From Chara braunii (lineage: Eukaryota > Streptophyta > Charophyceae > Charales > Characeae): DNA of 25,767 nucleotides. The notes under the pieces were generated by a model. It searched no databases and was not told the origin of the DNA. It worked only from the letters and a program-made list of their open reading frames with translations. This document shows, piece by piece, positions 18,319 through 25,767 of the stretch. Made by a program: the position numbers and the translations under genes. The stretch lies in contig BFEA01000228.1 in the NCBI GenBank assembly GCA_003427395.1, positions 631,049 to 656,815 of the forward strand. The letters run 5' to 3'. The number at the start of each line of letters is the position of its first letter. The first letter of the stretch is position 1.

Positions 18319-21165
18319 ATGGGAGTATTGGGGGAGCTCCGGGATGTGATGCGCCAAAGAGGGGAAGAGGTGAATCAGGGTAGGAGAGGCTTGAGGAGTG
18401 ATGAAGAAGATGTGATTTTTCGGATGTTTTTGCTGTGTGTGATTAAAGGAGAATGTCCGTGGGGTAAGAAATGGATTGGGATTACTGCTGTAGGCGAGAA
18501 CAATGCGCCGACCAATGATCCGGGGGTATATGCTGTTGTGAGCCCGTTCTGCCGCCACTTCTACATTGGAGCTACCACCAGGAAGATTATCATACGTTGG
18601 TCTGATCACGTGAAAGGAGCAATTAGAAAGGAGGCAGGAAATGCCCCGAAGCTGCATAACTGGTTGAAGATCTTTGGGTGGGATAAATATCTCGTGCTCC
18701 CTTTGGTATGTAATGCATCTGACCCCTTCGTAGTAGAAAGCACATTGATCCGGAGGTTTTCTCCTGCTTTGAACACCCAGGGAAGTAGGAAGGAGGGAAT
18801 AGCACGAAGGAAGAAGAAGGGAAAAAGGGAAAGGGGGAAGCGGAACAATAACGAGAGGGGAGGTAGTGTGATCTTGTTTAATGGGAAAGCCTCGATCATT
18901 GACGCGATTTTGGAATTGAAGGAGGACAGCAGGATCAAGCAGATTCGCTCGTCCGGGGGAGTAGTGTGGGAGGATAAATGGCAGAGCGTTAAGGGGAAAG
19001 TGGGGGGTTGTATTCTGGAGATTGGGGGGAAGGGTATTCCTCTTCGCGAATGTAGGAAAAAGTTAAAAGAGGGGGGTAACTTTTCGATCAGGAGTATTGT
19101 GGTAATCTCATCAAGTGTGACGAGAAGAAAGAACATTCTCCGGGAATTGATGCGCCGACCCGGGAATATTCGTAGCATTTATAAGCTAGGTTCTGAAGAG
19201 ATCATCAATCTTCATAGGACTTCCGGACTGTTCTGTGAGAAGAAGACTCACAATCATCTGAGGTACGCAATTTCGAACGTTGCGAGAAGGAAGTATGGAG
19301 TAGAAATGCGTAGGAGGCCATGCGTGAAGATCCCATTTTCACCGTTGATTAGACTGGGTGAGGTAAGACGGTTGACCTCGAACGTTCTCGCTCAGATTTT
19401 GCCAGATAAGTACATTCGTGCCTTTGTAGGGAGACGGGTCAGGGTTGTGCTGAAGAAGAGTGTCACGGTGGGAGGTGTGATCCACAACCATTGGTTGTAC
19501 GCGGGGGAAAGTGAGGCTACATGCACGTTTCATTATCTGGACTTACCCAGGTTTAAGAGACACGTAAAAGTGAGGCTTGAGCACGTCCATGGCATTCCAG
19601 CATTCGTGATGAACTCAAAGAATGTCACCAGAGGAATGAGGATTTCGCATAAGATGTTGGCAGAATGTGTGTTGGAGGGAGTTAAGCCGTGGGCGAAGGG
19701 GAAGGCCATGAATATTGATCGAGAATCGATTGAAAGATGCTTTGATACTAGGAGGGGCGTTGGCGTGTTGGCAATGTCGACTGGAGAGGTAAGAGAGGTG
19801 ATGACAGATTTCCAGAACTTGGTGGCGGTTCCCGTAGATAGGAACCCGGGCGCTAGTCTGATACCTTGCCCGTACTTGTACATTACAGCGTGTAAGGAGA
19901 TCTTCAACCTGAGTGCGAGCTTTGTTGAGGTCTTTCGAAGCGAGACTGAAGTCTTGGCGGAGATGAAAAGGGAGTATGAAGAGAAGGGGTTGCAGAGAGT
20001 AGCTAGGTGGCAGACTTCCGGGAAGGTAGGACACGCATATGTCCTTCCAAAGGATAAGGATCTTCAAAGATGGCGTCCCATTTTGCCATGCACACACGAC
20101 CCAGCTAGGTTAGCAGGGTCGAGAGCGGGGAAGGCGATTAGATATATGCTGTTTGGGTTGGACCGGAGATGCCACTTTGATTTGAAATCAATGGACGAGT
20201 TAAGAGAAGTATGCGGTCGGGTGGAGTCGAAGTTGGGAGCCAAAGCCGACGCAGCGTATGCTAGACGCTATGATGTCAAAGAGATGTTCTCCCGACTGTC
20301 TCATCAGAGCATACTGGAGGCAGTCGCATGGTTGATTGAGTGTCACAAGGAGAGAGGAATGATCGAAGTGAAAGTATGCGCGAGGGGGAAGATATGTGCG
20401 ATGACGAAGAGAGCAAGGAAGGAAGAAGGATTTGTTCTCATGAGCTTTGAAGACATCCGAGCTATCGTCGAGTTCGAACTGAACCACACTTTCGTGAAGT
20501 GCACCGGAGGAATGTTCAAGCAAATATTTGGCATTCCTATGGGACGAAACTCGATTCCAGCCATCGCGTGCCTGGTGTGTGCATGCACTGAAGCCAAGTT
20601 TGTGCGATCACTGGGTAGAAGAGCCGGTTTGGTAATGGGCTTACGCATGATTGATGACGTGGCTATCATTGCGGCCTTCAGTTCTGACAATGAACACTCG
20701 GCACGGAACGCAGAGATGATGATGGCGAGGTTTGAGAAATGTTACGATCAAGAGCTGACACTGGTCAAGAAAGACGAGGGAAAGAATGCCTTTGATTTCC
20801 TAGGCACCAGGATAATCGTACAGATTCAGCCGCTGAAGATCGCCGTACACCCAAGAACAAGGAATCAACTTCCCCTCGCAGAGAATGGGGCTTTAACTAT
20901 CCAGTCGCTGCATGATTATACCTCGTTCTCGAAGAAATCATGTAAGAGAGCTACTGTTTTTTCGAATCTCATCAGAATGTCGAAGCTGGCAAGCTCAGAA
21001 GAAGCTATGATGGCGTCCATTGCCGCTCTGATGATGGAAATTTGCCTCCGGGGCTACCCCCCGGAGGTCTCTCTCGGGGCCCTGGCGCGGTTTGCCAGGG
21101 TGTCCGGTGGTACGTTGAGGACTTACCTCCTCAATGAATACCCCGGGCTGGAGAGGTTTTTTTAA
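18319..21165 (+). CDS. PLE ORF2: N-terminal GIY-YIG endonuclease and reverse transcriptase
   Basis: This is an intact 948-codon frame. GIY-YIG domain: GVY 69-71, YIG 82-84, Arg93, His97, catalytic Glu140 (VESTLIRRFSPALN) and Asn152. It nicks target DNA to prime reverse transcription. A Lys/Arg-rich stretch (155-180) and a linker of about 400 residues follow. RT: RPI 586-588, motif A YDVKEMF with Asp652, motif B GIPMG 738-742, motif C IDD 778-780, FLG 827-829, then a PLE-type thumb with RGYP 911-914. All catalytic aspartates are present. I find no CxC in the linker; the only CxC is CLVCAC at 751-756, after motif B. No CCHH motif occurs in the endonuclease, consistent with Chlamys-type members. 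ATG 18319 has a good context (GTCATGG). The frame is closed upstream by TGA at 18304. Confidence 0.92.
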   Translation: MGVLGELRDVMRQRGEEVNQGRRGLRSDEEDVIFRMFLLCVIKGECPWGKKWIGITAVGENNAPTNDPGVYAVVSPFCRHFYIGATTRKIIIRWSDHVKGAIRKEAGNAPKLHNWLKIFGWDKYLVLPLVCNASDPFVVESTLIRRFSPALNTQGSRKEGIARRKKKGKRERGKRNNNERGGSVILFNGKASIIDAILELKEDSRIKQIRSSGGVVWEDKWQSVKGKVGGCILEIGGKGIPLRECRKKLKEGGNFSIRSIVVISSSVTRRKNILRELMRRPGNIRSIYKLGSEEIINLHRTSGLFCEKKTHNHLRYAISNVARRKYGVEMRRRPCVKIPFSPLIRLGEVRRLTSNVLAQILPDKYIRAFVGRRVRVVLKKSVTVGGVIHNHWLYAGESEATCTFHYLDLPRFKRHVKVRLEHVHGIPAFVMNSKNVTRGMRISHKMLAECVLEGVKPWAKGKAMNIDRESIERCFDTRRGVGVLAMSTGEVREVMTDFQNLVAVPVDRNPGASLIPCPYLYITACKEIFNLSASFVEVFRSETEVLAEMKREYEEKGLQRVARWQTSGKVGHAYVLPKDKDLQRWRPILPCTHDPARLAGSRAGKAIRYMLFGLDRRCHFDLKSMDELREVCGRVESKLGAKADAAYARRYDVKEMFSRLSHQSILEAVAWLIECHKERGMIEVKVCARGKICAMTKRARKEEGFVLMSFEDIRAIVEFELNHTFVKCTGGMFKQIFGIPMGRNSIPAIACLVCACTEAKFVRSLGRRAGLVMGLRMIDDVAIIAAFSSDNEHSARNAEMMMARFEKCYDQELTLVKKDEGKNAFDFLGTRIIVQIQPLKIAVHPRTRNQLPLAENGALTIQSLHDYTSFSKKSCKRATVFSNLIRMSKLASSEEAMMASIAALMMEICLRGYPPEVSLGALARFARVSGGTLRTYLLNEYPGLERFF

Positions 21166-21780
21166 TTTACTAACCCTTGTCTTTTTTTGGTTTACTAACC
21201 CTTGTCTTTTGATTTACTAACCCTTTGTTTTCGAGTCTGCAGTCCTACTGCGATGAGAAAGGGTTTTTGAGAACCAAGGGAGTCGATTTATGTTTTTTGG
21301 AGTTTCTGTTGTTTGGAGTAGATCTCCGGACGATGTGGGCCCAGTGGCGAGTACTTAGAAGCCTGATCCACATTTTGCTTTGGTGTGTACACTACTAAAA
21401 ATGGGTGAAGTACCACAAAAAAATGAGATACGAAGTTAGAAAAAAAACGGGCATATGGCGCCGTAGTAGAGGATTNTCGAACCGCATTCGCGTGACACAG
21501 TTTGAATTTCCCGCCTTTCGTGGTACGAGGAAGGCAGGCNCAGAGCCAAGTAAGAGAGGGACTGAGCGGGTTTTGCGAACGCACAAGAGGAGGGAAGTGA
21601 ATGGAAGAAGACGAGAACGCAAGCTTTCGGCGAAATGATCAGAGTACGGGGTCATGTTTAGTAAGAACGATTGTTGCATATGAGTGGGTCGTGGCAGCGG
21701 GGAAGTAGCCGAGAACCGGGGATGGTAGGAATAGTGATGAGGGTAGATGAAGGGTAGGAGACGGGAGTAGGAGATATAGA
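20914..21780 (+). repeat. 3' pseudo-LTR, truncated by adapter
   Basis: It begins inside ORF2 at the DYTSF codons and runs through the 3' UTR until the mosaic-end adapter. The counterpart of the ribozyme region would lie 125-175 bases further on and is missing. It shares an N with the 5' copy at the aligned position (16370 and 21540). Confidence 0.9.
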
Positions 21781-21818
21781 CTGTCTCTTATACACATCTA
21801 GATGTGTATAAGAGACAG
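21781..21818. other. Tn5 mosaic-end junction adapter (library artefact)
   Basis: This is the same 19-base mosaic end plus reverse complement as at 2840-2877. Sequence after it was joined in vitro, so the PLE 3' flank shown here is not its real flank. Confidence 0.97.
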
Positions 21819-22238
21819 CTCTCCCCACTCTACTACCTACCACCTACAGCGCCCAGCGCTGAAGACTACTGCTATGGCTATGGTGCCCAGCGCCGTTCAG
21901 TACTGTTCTATGCTCACTCTCTTGCTCAGTCGTTTCTCTAACGCAAAAGACCCGAGCAGCGCTTCTGCAATAAGTGCGAGGCATATTGTGTCGACGTTCA
22001 GGTGCTGCTGTGCTTTTGTACTTGCTGATCCGCCTTCCAGACATCATCTGCTGGTTATGGGTTGGTCCCCTGGTGTTGGTTTGCTGCTTCCAGGAAGCTT
22101 ACGGATTGTCCTCGATGTGGCTGCTTGGTTGGACGGACTGGCACCTGGCCTAATGACTCTTGGGATCTTGGCAGAAGCTTGTGGTAGCTTCTAAAAATAC
22201 TCTTCCGTGCGTAACTGTTATCTATCAGTGACTTCCCA
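21819..22238. other. No gene recognised; possible cysteine-rich coding remnant
   Basis: One frame reads RFCNKCEAYC near 21957-21990 and, further on, DCPRCG near 22105. Paired CXXC motifs like these suggest a zinc-ribbon relic, but a stop lies between them and no family is evident. GCCCAGCGCTGAAGACTACT at 21851 recurs inverted near 13638-13657. Confidence 0.3.
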
Positions 22239-22310
22239 CCACAATCTACTTAACTAACCTTTCTAGGCTTCTGGCCACAATCTACTTAACTAACCTTTCT
22301 AGGCTTCTGG
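22239..22310. repeat. Perfect 36-bp tandem duplication
   Basis: Two identical units start with CCACAATCTACTTAACTAAC at 22239 and 22275. It is recent, since there is no divergence. Confidence 0.95.
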
Positions 22311-22914
22311 CCGGAGCTGGAGTGAGTCGTGTTGCTCTGTAACCTAGCAGATAGGGGGCGTGATGCCTGGATGAGTTTGTTAGAGAATAAGTCAGTTTAG
22401 GTGAGTTTTGTTAGGATCTGTTGGAAAACCCTGAGGTACTTGAGCGTTCGGAAAACTGCTGTGGATTTCAGGTGTCCAGTGATCATAAAAAAAGGATTTG
22501 TAGTTTTTCTCATCATCGGTCTCAAAACTCAGTAGCTTGTTCATGATCATGGAGGATACTCTCAAGCCGAAGTCGGGTAATGGCCCCGGTATCTCAATGT
22601 GTTCCTAGGCTAGCAGAGTGGCCCGGGACCACTTGCCCGGTCGGGCAATAAAAAAAATAAAAAAATAGAAATATTTTTGAACTCTATTTTTTATTTGCAA
22701 TTCGGTGAAGTATTTGGATGTGACCCTGAGGCAAAAGTTGTTCAGTTTATTTTTCTCCATAACATAATTTTTTGTTTTTTTTGTTTTTTCTTTTTTTCTT
22801 TTGGCTGGGACCTTCTGTGGCCCTTGCACGGCCGGGCCGCCCGGGCAAACAAGGTGACCCGGGCGGCCCTGCTGGTAGCCTAGATTTGTTCATAAATGTT
22901 TTCACATGTCTTCG
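22311..22914. other. No gene recognised; A/T-rich and GC-palindrome stretches
   Basis: A/T-rich tracts at 22648-22700 and T-rich tracts at 22768-22800 flank CCCGGGCGGCC-like words around 22825-22870. No coding signal was seen. Confidence 0.5.
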
Positions 22915-22990
22915 TATGGGATGCTGGGTTGGTTCCCAGCACGTGCTGCTCCGCATGTTTAAAAATGAAATAAAATAAAATAATAATAAA
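22915..22990 (+). mobile_element. SINE-like retroposon tail fragment
   Basis: GGGATGCTGGGTTGGTTCCC is followed by AGCACGTGCTGCTCC and an A-rich tail (AAATAAAATAAAATAATAATAAA). It parallels the GGGACGCTGGACCCGGTTTCC-AGCA unit of the SINE at 12337, with base changes that keep the hairpin. Confidence 0.45.
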
Positions 22991-23159
22991 GAGTATTCAT
23001 AAATATTGTACTAGTGGTTGGAAGTTGGAACCACTAATGGAACACGGAATGGGACCTGGGACTGGGATCTGGGACTTGGGACTTGGGGATAGGAATCGGG
23101 ACTGAACCAGCCTGAGGGTACTGAGATTCGTGAAAGCTTTCACTATACACAACTCCAAA

Positions 23160-23429
23160 AAAAAAGAGCATGAATGTGCCAGACTGTTTCTTTGGACTTT
23201 CAGTGACTCGTCAGGAGGTTGAACCCCTACAGTTTGCCCAGGATGCATTTGACTGATGGATAAGGAGTCTAAGGACTCACTACGTAGCCCAGGATTAGCT
23301 ATTCCCCTCAGAAAAGTGGTCAACGTTACGCACACCAACCCTGCAATCCTGACAAGAATGGCAGCAAGTCTGGGAAACTTGTCTGTCACAGCATTAAAAC
23401 CCACTCTACACACCCACTCAGCCATGGAT

Positions 23430-23492
<63 letters not shown>
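23160..23492 (-). repeat. Hammerhead-bearing repeat, copy C, with adjoining (CA)n
   Basis: On the minus strand the order is (CA)n (GT at 23432-23492), a body of about 190 bases, the ribozyme, then poly(T). The body shares AAGAATGGCAG, GAAAAGTGGT and GCATTTGACTGATGG with the copies at 15091 and 12236. This is the most complete copy in the window and defines the unit at about 270 bases without the microsatellite. Confidence 0.75.
23181..23235 (-). ncRNA. Type III hammerhead ribozyme motif (stem II decayed)
   Basis: Minus strand: ACTGT (stem III), then A17; cleavage lies between 23228 and 23227. Next come GGGG-TTCAA-CCTC (stem I hairpin), CTGACGA (core), a degenerate stem II (GTCAC...CCAAA), then GAAACAGT (core and stem III). 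Stem III has five pairs and all unpaired core bases match CUGANGA/GAAA. The stem II mismatches probably weaken activity in this copy. Confidence 0.72.
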
Positions 23493-23495
<3 letters not shown>

Positions 23496-23799
23496 AATTT
23501 CCACCACAACAGCCCCTACTCCACCCAGAGGAGTAGATTCGAGTTGCAGAAAAACAAAAAAATGCGAATCATAATAGAACCTTTTCAGAACTTCCTTGGA
23601 CTATGTCCCTAATAGTCACATAAGGCGAGGCCAAGCATGAAGCATATAGGCATATGATAAATTGTAGCTTATAGTACTAAAGTTGGCGATAGGCAAAGTA
23701 TCCGGATGTCAAGCAAACGATAATGAAACAGTTGAGATAGTACCATTGAGGAGAAGGTAGGGATAATGACCGAGGAATGGATATTCAGTTAGAATTTGA
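23493..23799. other. No gene recognised
   Basis: Unique sequence between the (GT)n tract and the next retroposon. No motif, repeat or coding frame was supported. Confidence 0.5.
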
Positions 23800-24140
23800 A
23801 CATTGACCGACCGGTGAGGCTGCCAGGCGGCCCTCCCCCGCGCCCCGCCATTTACAGGATCCACATGCTGTGTGTCTGGGTGCCGCTAGTAAGCTTCCCG
23901 GTCAGCAAGTGCACCCTGCGAATGAGTCATGGTTCGGGGGGAGAGCGGCCGACGCAACCACCCCCTTGTGTAAGCGACTAGTGCTGCAAGGGTGGCTGTA
24001 TCTGACTCTCGTCGGATCTACTCTTTCTTTTCCTCTCCAACTGCTTCTCATGTACTTTTGGCTTGCCCGTGATGAGCAACCGGACTGATGCCCCCCAGAA
24101 TAGATGGGGCTTCGTTTGTTAAAAAAAAAAAAAAAAAAAG
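23800..24140 (+). mobile_element. Poly(A)-tailed retroposon
   Basis: The segment ends in about 20 A residues at 24120-24139 after GGGGCTTCGTTTGTT. The start is approximate. No coding frame or tRNA head is clear, so the family is unknown. Confidence 0.45.
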
Positions 24141-24597
24141 AACCATTCACTGGCATTCAGAACTGTGCTTAGCTGACGTTTCTTCGGGGCAACAGCTCTC
24201 ATCTTTTACTATGCCTCGCACGTACAAGGCTGCCCACGTTGATTGTGGTTGAGCGGCAGCTGCCCACATCCCTGTGTGCTGAGTGTCTGGAAATTGATTC
24301 AATGCGGGTCCCACATTGAATCTTTCAACACGTGTTGAAACCGCAATAAAATGCCATTGAAACGCCCGTTTACCGGGATTCGCCGCAACCCGTGAAGATT
24401 TTTTTTTTGCGGGCAAAAAATAAGCAAAGAAAAAAAACAGGGTTGCCGATCTTTTTGAGATCTACCACCACATTTTTTTTTTTGTTTTTGTTTTTCTTTT
24501 TCCCGACAGAATCAAAAAAAAATTGAAGAAAGCAAAAAAAGAGGAAAGGAGAACAGAAAAACAAAGGTGTTTGATTCTTTGTTTTATGTTTGATTGG

Positions 24598-24632
24598 CAC
24601 ACACACACACACACACACACACACCCACACCC

Positions 24633-24676
<44 letters not shown>
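24598..24676. repeat. (CA)n microsatellite
   Basis: Long CA run with CCA interruptions near 24625-24642. It passes directly into a hammerhead-repeat copy. Confidence 0.97.
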
Positions 24677-24689
24677 CGACACAAACACA

Positions 24690-24755
24690 CACACAACCTC
24701 ATGATGAGTCGGTGAAAGTCCGACAAAACAGTCTGGCACAGTCACATTTTTTTTG
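24690..24755 (+). repeat. Hammerhead-bearing repeat, copy A (5'-truncated)
   Basis: CAACCTC is followed by ATGATGA (expected CTGATGA), perfect stem II arms GTCGG (24708-24712) and CCGAC (24720-24724), then AAAA for GAAA, and ACAGTCTGGCACAGTCACA before eight T residues. The 5' strand of stem III is replaced by (CA)n. Two core changes and the missing strand predict inactivity. Confidence 0.7.
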
Positions 24756-24891
24756 AGTGTATAGCGGATATGACAACACACGTACACGCGTGCATGTTTG
24801 TGTGTGAGTGTGAGTGCACACATTAACATACGTGCACGCGCGCACATGTGTGTGTGTGTGCGCGCGTGGGTGCACACACGCTTGCGCGTGT

Positions 24892-24945
24892 GACTGTCTG
24901 GGTTCAGCCTCCTGATGAGTCGGTGCAACTCCGACGAAACAATAT
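24892..24945 (+). ncRNA. Type III hammerhead ribozyme motif, copy B
   Basis: GACTGTC (24892-24898) supplies the stem III 5' strand and a GUC cleavage triplet. TGGG-TTCAG-CCTC forms stem I with a mismatch at the closing pair. CTGATGA is at 24912-24918. Stem II is a perfect five pairs, GTCGG/CCGAC, with loop TGCAACT. GAAA is at 24936-24939, followed by CA, giving three stem III pairs. The core is complete. Poly(T) follows at 24955. This is the copy with the best core and stem II. Confidence 0.78.
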
Positions 24946-24970
24946 ATCATCAGCTTTTTTTTTTTTTGGC

Positions 24971-25362
24971 TGGTGTTGTTTTTATCTTGTTGTTGTTTGT
25001 CTTGAGCTGTTTGTTGGCCCATGCAATTCAGCCGAGCATGTGGCTTGCTGCCTTGCACTGTTCGTCTGCCCATCCACGTTCCCCATGCCCTCGTCTATGT
25101 CTTTTGCTGCACTGTCTTTCGTGCCTCAGCGTTGTGTGCTGTTTGTTTGCCCACCCACCTCCCCCGTGCCCACCTCCCCTGTGCCGTCCTGCCTATGTCC
25201 TTTCTGTTTGTACTGTTCAGTTGTCAACGTCCGGTCCACTATGGAGTTATGTGAGAATTGTCTTCGAGGTGTGTAGTGCATGGGTCTCTCCTTGGGGGTT
25301 GCCAGGCGGATTACACTTGTTGTGTACTGGAGCTATATCGGAGTGTGTTTACACACACAGCA
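24971..25362. other. No gene recognised
   Basis: T- and C-rich sequence with repeated TTTGCCCACCCAC and CCTGTGCC words. The plus-strand frames lack motifs. Confidence 0.5.
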
Positions 25363-25380
25363 CCACAAACACACACACAT

Positions 25381-25429
<49 letters not shown>

Positions 25430-25525
25430 TGCACATACGCACACATTTTTTTTTTCTTTTTTAATCAATCAGTCACGAATCAAGCAGTCAATCAATCAAT
25501 CAGTCATGAATCAATCAGTTAATCT
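25363..25525. repeat. (CA)n microsatellite followed by (AATC)n
   Basis: The CA run spans 25363-25424. A T run follows, then about twelve diverged AATC/AGTC units from 25465 to 25525 (TCAATCAGTCACGAATCAAG and similar). Confidence 0.93.
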
Positions 25526-25676
25526 TTTCTGTATTCGATTCCCCCCGGCCGCCAACTCACCCCCCAAAAAAAATTGTTTTTCACTTTTTTACCCAATGGC
25601 TCGGACAGGGTTCCGCAGCCCCCATCTCCAACCCAGACCCCGGGATACACCCTCCCCTCCCTGGCCCTCCACGTGG

Positions 25677-25679
<3 letters not shown>

Positions 25680-25767
<88 letters not shown>
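25680..25767. repeat. (GA)n microsatellite at the contig end
   Basis: Forty-four or so GA units run to the last base, so the sequence ends inside a microsatellite. Confidence 0.97.

Larger units (their letters stand above)
15744..21780 (+). mobile_element. Penelope-like element with N-terminal GIY-YIG endonuclease
   Basis: A direct repeat (15744-16610 and 20914-21780) brackets a TATA box, a hammerhead motif, ORF1 and ORF2. The upstream repeat consists of the last 83 codons of ORF2 plus 3' UTR. That is the pseudo-LTR structure PLEs make by partial head-to-tail tandem insertion. ORF2 has the endonuclease before the RT, as in the Naiad/Chlamys group; Chlamys members are reported in green algae and spike mosses. 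The 3' end is cut by an adapter, so the true terminus and target site are unknown. Confidence 0.88.

Noticed and set aside
20285-20320. Minus-strand CTGATGAGACAG near ORF2 motif A
   Set aside because: The GAAA core half is missing and the sequence is explained by ORF2 coding.
24370-24928. Cys/Val-rich and His/Thr-rich frames
   Set aside because: They are translations of (CA)n and (GT)n tracts.

Overview
The window is repeat-dominated eukaryotic nuclear DNA. I found no convincing host gene, no rRNA and no CRISPR. It holds a decayed plant-type Ty3/gypsy chromovirus primed by initiator tRNA-Met, a Penelope-like element (PLE) with an N-terminal GIY-YIG endonuclease, tRNA-headed poly(A) retroposons and many long microsatellites. 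PLEs with that domain order are known from green algae, spike mosses, slime molds and invertebrates. Together this suggests a charophyte or other green-lineage genome such as Chara; the species is an inference.

Layout. 1-1379: trinucleotide microsatellites, a diverged tandem duplication and a poly(A) retroposon tail. 1380-10035: LTR retrotransposon with 5' LTR, tRNA-iMet primer site, gag, protease, RT, RNase H, integrase, chromodomain, polypurine tract and 3' LTR. It is broken by stops and frameshifts and is interrupted at 2840-2877 by a sequencing-library adapter. 10036-10326: N gap, followed by a 37-bp minisatellite. 10524-15500: retroposons (including an inverted pair about 2.7 kb apart), SINE-like units, minisatellites, and copies of a short repeat bearing a hammerhead ribozyme. 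15744-21780: the PLE. Its parts are a 5' pseudo-LTR, a TATA box, a hammerhead ribozyme motif, ORF1 (zinc knuckle, coiled coil, SAP-like tail) and ORF2 (GIY-YIG plus reverse transcriptase), then a 3' pseudo-LTR cut off by a second adapter. 21819-25767: further retroposons, three more hammerhead-repeat copies and long (CA)n, (GT)n and (GA)n tracts.

Most interesting. The PLE pairs an intact 948-codon GIY-YIG/RT ORF with a separate intact 301-codon nucleic-acid-binding ORF1, starting 5 nt apart. Its leader holds a full-core type I hammerhead just below the TATA box, although (from memory) N-terminal-endonuclease PLEs were described as lacking canonical hammerheads. Independently, a short dispersed family carries a type III hammerhead next to (CA)n tracts and poly(T), in at least five copies. 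These may be two RNA-processing retroelement systems, one autonomous and one not, sharing microsatellite niches.

Caution. The two adapter junctions mean that sequence order across 2840-2877 and 21781-21818 should not be trusted. Shared N positions in both LTRs suggest consensus-copy gap filling.
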